A stretch of 64,000 bases of DNA from Azospirillum sp. TSH64 (GTDB lineage Bacteria > Pseudomonadota > Alphaproteobacteria > Azospirillales > Azospirillaceae): positions 7,040,235-7,104,234 of the forward strand of contig NZ_LGQW01000015.1 in NCBI RefSeq assembly GCF_003116035.1, given 5' to 3'. The notes under the pieces were generated by a model, which did no database searches, was not told the DNA's origin, and was given only the letters and a program-made list of their open reading frames with translations. Of this stretch, positions 61,368 through 64,000 are shown piece by piece. Every line of letters begins with the position of its first letter. Within the stretch, counting starts at the first letter, position 1. The position numbers and the translations under genes were made by a program.

Positions 61368-64000
61368 ATGTTCACCTTTCTCGTCGGACTCAGCCTGCGC
61401 CAACGCCCCCTCGTCCTGATCGCGGCGCTGCTGATCACCGGCTGGGGCGTCCTGATCGCGCGGGACATGCCGATCGACCTGCTTCCCGACCTGCATCCGC
61501 CGATGGTGACGATCGTCACCGAGGCCGGCGGCTATGCGCCCGAGGAGGTCGAACAGCTCATCACCTATCCGATGGAGTTGGTGCTGAACGGCATGCCGGG
61601 GGTGTCGCGCATCCGCAGTTCGTCGAGCCCCGGCTTTTCGCTGATCTATGTCGAATTCGTCTGGGGCACCGACCCCAACCGCAACCGGCAGCAGGTGACG
61701 GAACGGATCGGCATGGTGCGCGAGCGGCTGCCGGCCGGCGTCGTCCCGCATCTGGCGCCGATGTCGTCGGTGATGGGGCTGGCGATGCAGCTGGTGGTGC
61801 AGGCTCCCGGCATGGATCCGATGGCCCTGCGAGAGGTGGCCGACTGGACCGTCCGGCCCCGGCTGATGGCGGTGGAGGGGGTGTCGCAGGTCTATGTCGT
61901 CGGCGGCGACGTGCGGCAGTTCCGCTTCACCCCGAATCCGGTCGCCATGAACATGCTGGGGATCACGCTGACCCAGGTGGAACAGGCGCTGACCGCCTTC
62001 GGCGGCAACAGCAGCGGCGGCTTCAACGACCTCTACAACACCGAATTCATCATCCGCAACGTCGCCCGCAGCCGCAGCCTGGACGATCTGCGCAGCCTCG
62101 TGGTCGCCTTCCGCGACGGCCGCCCGGTGCTTTTGAGCCAGATCGGCGAGGTCAGTTTCGCCGCCAAGGTGAAGCGTGGCGAGGGCAGCTTCAACGGCGA
62201 GCCGGCCGTGCTGATGGCGATCCTCAAGCACCCGAGCGCCAACAGCGTGGCGCTGGCGGAGCGGGTGGAGAACATGCTGGCGGAGCTGACGCCCTCGCTG
62301 CCCCGTGGCGTGCAGGCCGACCGCATCTCCTACAGCCAGGCCGACCTGATCAGCGCCTCCGTCGACAATGTCGAGGATGTGCTGCGCGACGCCATCGTCA
62401 TCGTCGCCGTCGTGCTGGCCGCCTTCCTGTGGAGCGCGCGCACCACCGCCATCTCGCTGCTGGCGATTCCGGTGTCGCTGATTCTCACCATCATCACGCT
62501 GAAGCTGATGGGGTCCACCATCAACACGATGACGCTGGGCGGCATCGCCATCGGCATCGGCCAGCTGGTGGACGATTCGGTGGTCTATGTCGAGAACACG
62601 CTGCGGCGGCTGGGCGACAACCGGCGGCGCCACCGGCCGCTGGAGGTGATCGAGGTCATCATGCGCGCCTCGCAGGAGGTGCGGTCGGGCATCATCTACG
62701 CCACCGCGATCATCCTGCTGGTCTTCCTGCCACTGTTCGCCCTGCCGGGGGAGCAGGGGCGGCTGTTCGGCCCGCTCGGCATCGCCTACATCGTGTCGAT
62801 CTTCGCCAGCCTCCTGGTGTCGCTGACGGTGACGCCGGCGCTCTGCGCCTATCTGCTGCCCAACATGAAGCATCTGGAGGAGTCGCATGACGGCCGGCTG
62901 ATCCGCTGGCTGAAGCGGCTGAACGGCCGGGCGCTCGGCTGGGCGCTCGACAATCCCCGGGCGCTGCTGGCCGCCGCCGCCGGGCTGGTGGTGCTGTCGG
63001 CGCTGGTCCTGCCGCTGCTGCCGCGCTCCTTCCTTCCTCCCTTCAACGAGGGAACGCTGTATGTCCAGCTGTTGAACCGGCCCGGCATCTCGCTTGCCGA
63101 ATCGAGCCGGGTCGGGGCGATGGCGGAACAGATCATCCTGCAGGTGCCCGAGGTGGTGAGCGTCGCCCGCCGCACCGGCCGCAACGAGGATGACGAGGAC
63201 GCCGATCCCGTGAACAGCAGCGAGTTCCCGATCCGCGTCCGGCTGGATGGCCGCAGCCGCGCTGAGGTGATCGAGGATCTGCGCGACCGCCTGTCGGTGC
63301 TGCCGGTCGATCTGACCGTGACACAGTTCCTGACCTCGCGCATGGAGGTGGCGCAGAACGGCGTGCGCGGCGCCATCGTCATGAAGATCTTCGGCGAGGA
63401 TCTGGCCACGCTGCGCATGCTGGCGGGCCGCTTCCGGGAGAAGTTCGACGGGATTCCGGGGCTGCGCGACCTGCTGGTCGAGCAGCAGGTCCAGGTTCCC
63501 CAGATCCGCATCACGCTGGATTACGAGCGGGCCAAGCTGTTCGGCGTGACGCCGGCACAGCTGGCGCAGGCGCTGGAAAGCCTGTCGAACGGCCGGACGG
63601 TGTCGCAGGTGATCGACGGCGGCAAGCGCTTCGACGTGGTGCTGCGCCTGTCGGATGCCGACCGCACGCCGGAAACCCTGGCCCAGATGCGGATGGAAAC
63701 CCCGGCCGGCTATGTGCCGCTGTCCTCCGTCGCCACCATCGTGAACGCCGCCGGACCCAACCAGATCATGCGCGAAGCGGGCATGCGCCGGATCGTGCTG
63801 ACCGCCAACACCGACGGGTCCGACATGTCGGCCATCGTCGCGCAGATGCGGGCGACGATCACCGCCACACCCTTGCCGTCCGGCTACAACACGCTGCTGG
63901 AGGGCAGCTTCCGCCAGGAGGAGGAAAGCCGTCCGGTGATGGCCGGGCTGTGTGCGGTTTCCATCGCCCTGGTGTTCCTGGTCCTGTACCAGCGCTACCG
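61368..64000 (+). CDS. RND efflux pump inner-membrane subunit (partial, runs off the window)
   Basis: 877 codons are visible and no stop is reached. The N-terminal porter part is typical of the CzcA/CusA-like branch (MPIDLLPDLHPPMVTIVTEAGG, PEEVEQLITYPMELVLNGMPG, VSRIRSSSSPGFSLIYVEFVW). The membrane helix 4 motif is GQLVDDSVVYVEN with two adjacent aspartates (Asp402, Asp403). That is the proton-relay arrangement of drug-type (AcrB-like) RND pumps rather than the single Asp of metal pumps. The substrate class is therefore unclear. It forms an operon with the adaptor and the anchored exported protein; an outer-membrane channel may follow outside the window. Confidence 0.88.
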   Translation, partial: MFTFLVGLSLRQRPLVLIAALLITGWGVLIARDMPIDLLPDLHPPMVTIVTEAGGYAPEEVEQLITYPMELVLNGMPGVSRIRSSSSPGFSLIYVEFVWGTDPNRNRQQVTERIGMVRERLPAGVVPHLAPMSSVMGLAMQLVVQAPGMDPMALREVADWTVRPRLMAVEGVSQVYVVGGDVRQFRFTPNPVAMNMLGITLTQVEQALTAFGGNSSGGFNDLYNTEFIIRNVARSRSLDDLRSLVVAFRDGRPVLLSQIGEVSFAAKVKRGEGSFNGEPAVLMAILKHPSANSVALAERVENMLAELTPSLPRGVQADRISYSQADLISASVDNVEDVLRDAIVIVAVVLAAFLWSARTTAISLLAIPVSLILTIITLKLMGSTINTMTLGGIAIGIGQLVDDSVVYVENTLRRLGDNRRRHRPLEVIEVIMRASQEVRSGIIYATAIILLVFLPLFALPGEQGRLFGPLGIAYIVSIFASLLVSLTVTPALCAYLLPNMKHLEESHDGRLIRWLKRLNGRALGWALDNPRALLAAAAGLVVLSALVLPLLPRSFLPPFNEGTLYVQLLNRPGISLAESSRVGAMAEQIILQVPEVVSVARRTGRNEDDEDADPVNSSEFPIRVRLDGRSRAEVIEDLRDRLSVLPVDLTVTQFLTSRMEVAQNGVRGAIVMKIFGEDLATLRMLAGRFREKFDGIPGLRDLLVEQQVQVPQIRITLDYERAKLFGVTPAQLAQALESLSNGRTVSQVIDGGKRFDVVLRLSDADRTPETLAQMRMETPAGYVPLSSVATIVNAAGPNQIMREAGMRRIVLTANTDGSDMSAIVAQMRATITATPLPSGYNTLLEGSFRQEEESRPVMAGLCAVSIALVFLVLYQRY

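Noticed and set aside
29479..64000. A nucleotide cyclase or CheA kinase to complete the signalling system
   Set aside because: I looked for GGDEF, class III cyclase and histidine kinase motifs in the listed genes and saw none. They may lie elsewhere in the genome.

Overview
The window is GC-rich DNA with alphaproteobacterial gene content, Tat-type secreted proteins and many sugar and amino-acid ABC transporters. It most resembles Azospirillum or a related member of the Rhodospirillales. That placement is an inference from gene style, not from a marker gene: no rRNA, tRNA, CRISPR array or insertion sequence was seen.

Part 1 (about 0-6.2 kb) holds stand-alone metabolic and regulatory genes: a GlxA-type AraC regulator, two oxidoreductase/hydrolase genes, and a small operon of a MarR regulator with a C-terminal four-cysteine cluster, an exported protein and an AhpD-like carboxymuconolactone decarboxylase. 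Part 2 (6.2-11.2 kb) is a catabolic unit for a phosphorylatable amino alcohol or hydroxy-amino acid. It has a kinase and a class III PLP enzyme that looks like the AGXT2L phospho-lyases, a FadR/GntR regulator, and a divergent pair of a 3-hydroxyacyl-CoA-dehydrogenase-like enzyme and an Asp/Glu-racemase-like protein. The same palindrome, TGATGCATCA, precedes both operons.

Part 3 (11.2-29.3 kb) is a sugar-acid locus built like an oxidative, non-phosphorylating L-fucose-type pathway. A DapA-like protein and a GntR regulator diverge from a plus-strand operon of CUT1 ABC transporter, aldo/keto reductase, FucU-like mutarotase and FAH-family enzyme. This converges on a minus-strand operon of SDR, FAH hydrolase, CUT2 ABC transporter, a deletion remnant of an aldo/keto reductase, a lactonase and a UxaA-type dehydratase, headed by an IclR regulator.

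Part 4 (29.5 kb to the right edge) is the unusual part: a run of membrane and sensory genes separated by AT-rich control regions. A minus-strand operon encodes a protein that looks like a pentameric ligand-gated ion channel (pLGIC), a protein with CheW-like repeats, a divergent chemoreceptor, an MscS channel with a cyclic-nucleotide-binding-like (CNB) domain and a TPR protein. A second group encodes MlaA, a mitofilin-like protein, a fused MlaF-MlaE ABC transporter and a partner with no visible MCE domain, followed by small membrane proteins. The centrepiece (44.8-48.2 kb) is a single 1126-residue protein that joins a periplasmic amino-acid-binding domain, a pLGIC-like extracellular domain, an MscS channel and a CNB domain. 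Next come a coupled operon (alanine-racemase-like enzyme, substrate-binding protein, MFS transporter with two extracellular sensor-like segments, GNAT acetyltransferase), a His-rich exported protein, paralogues of the TPR and mitofilin-like proteins, an oligopeptide-binding protein, and an RND pump operon that runs off the edge.

My reading is that part 4 encodes an uncharacterised envelope signalling and transport system in which extracellular small molecules gate ion channels. Domain calls there come from visible motifs; the system-level role is inference.
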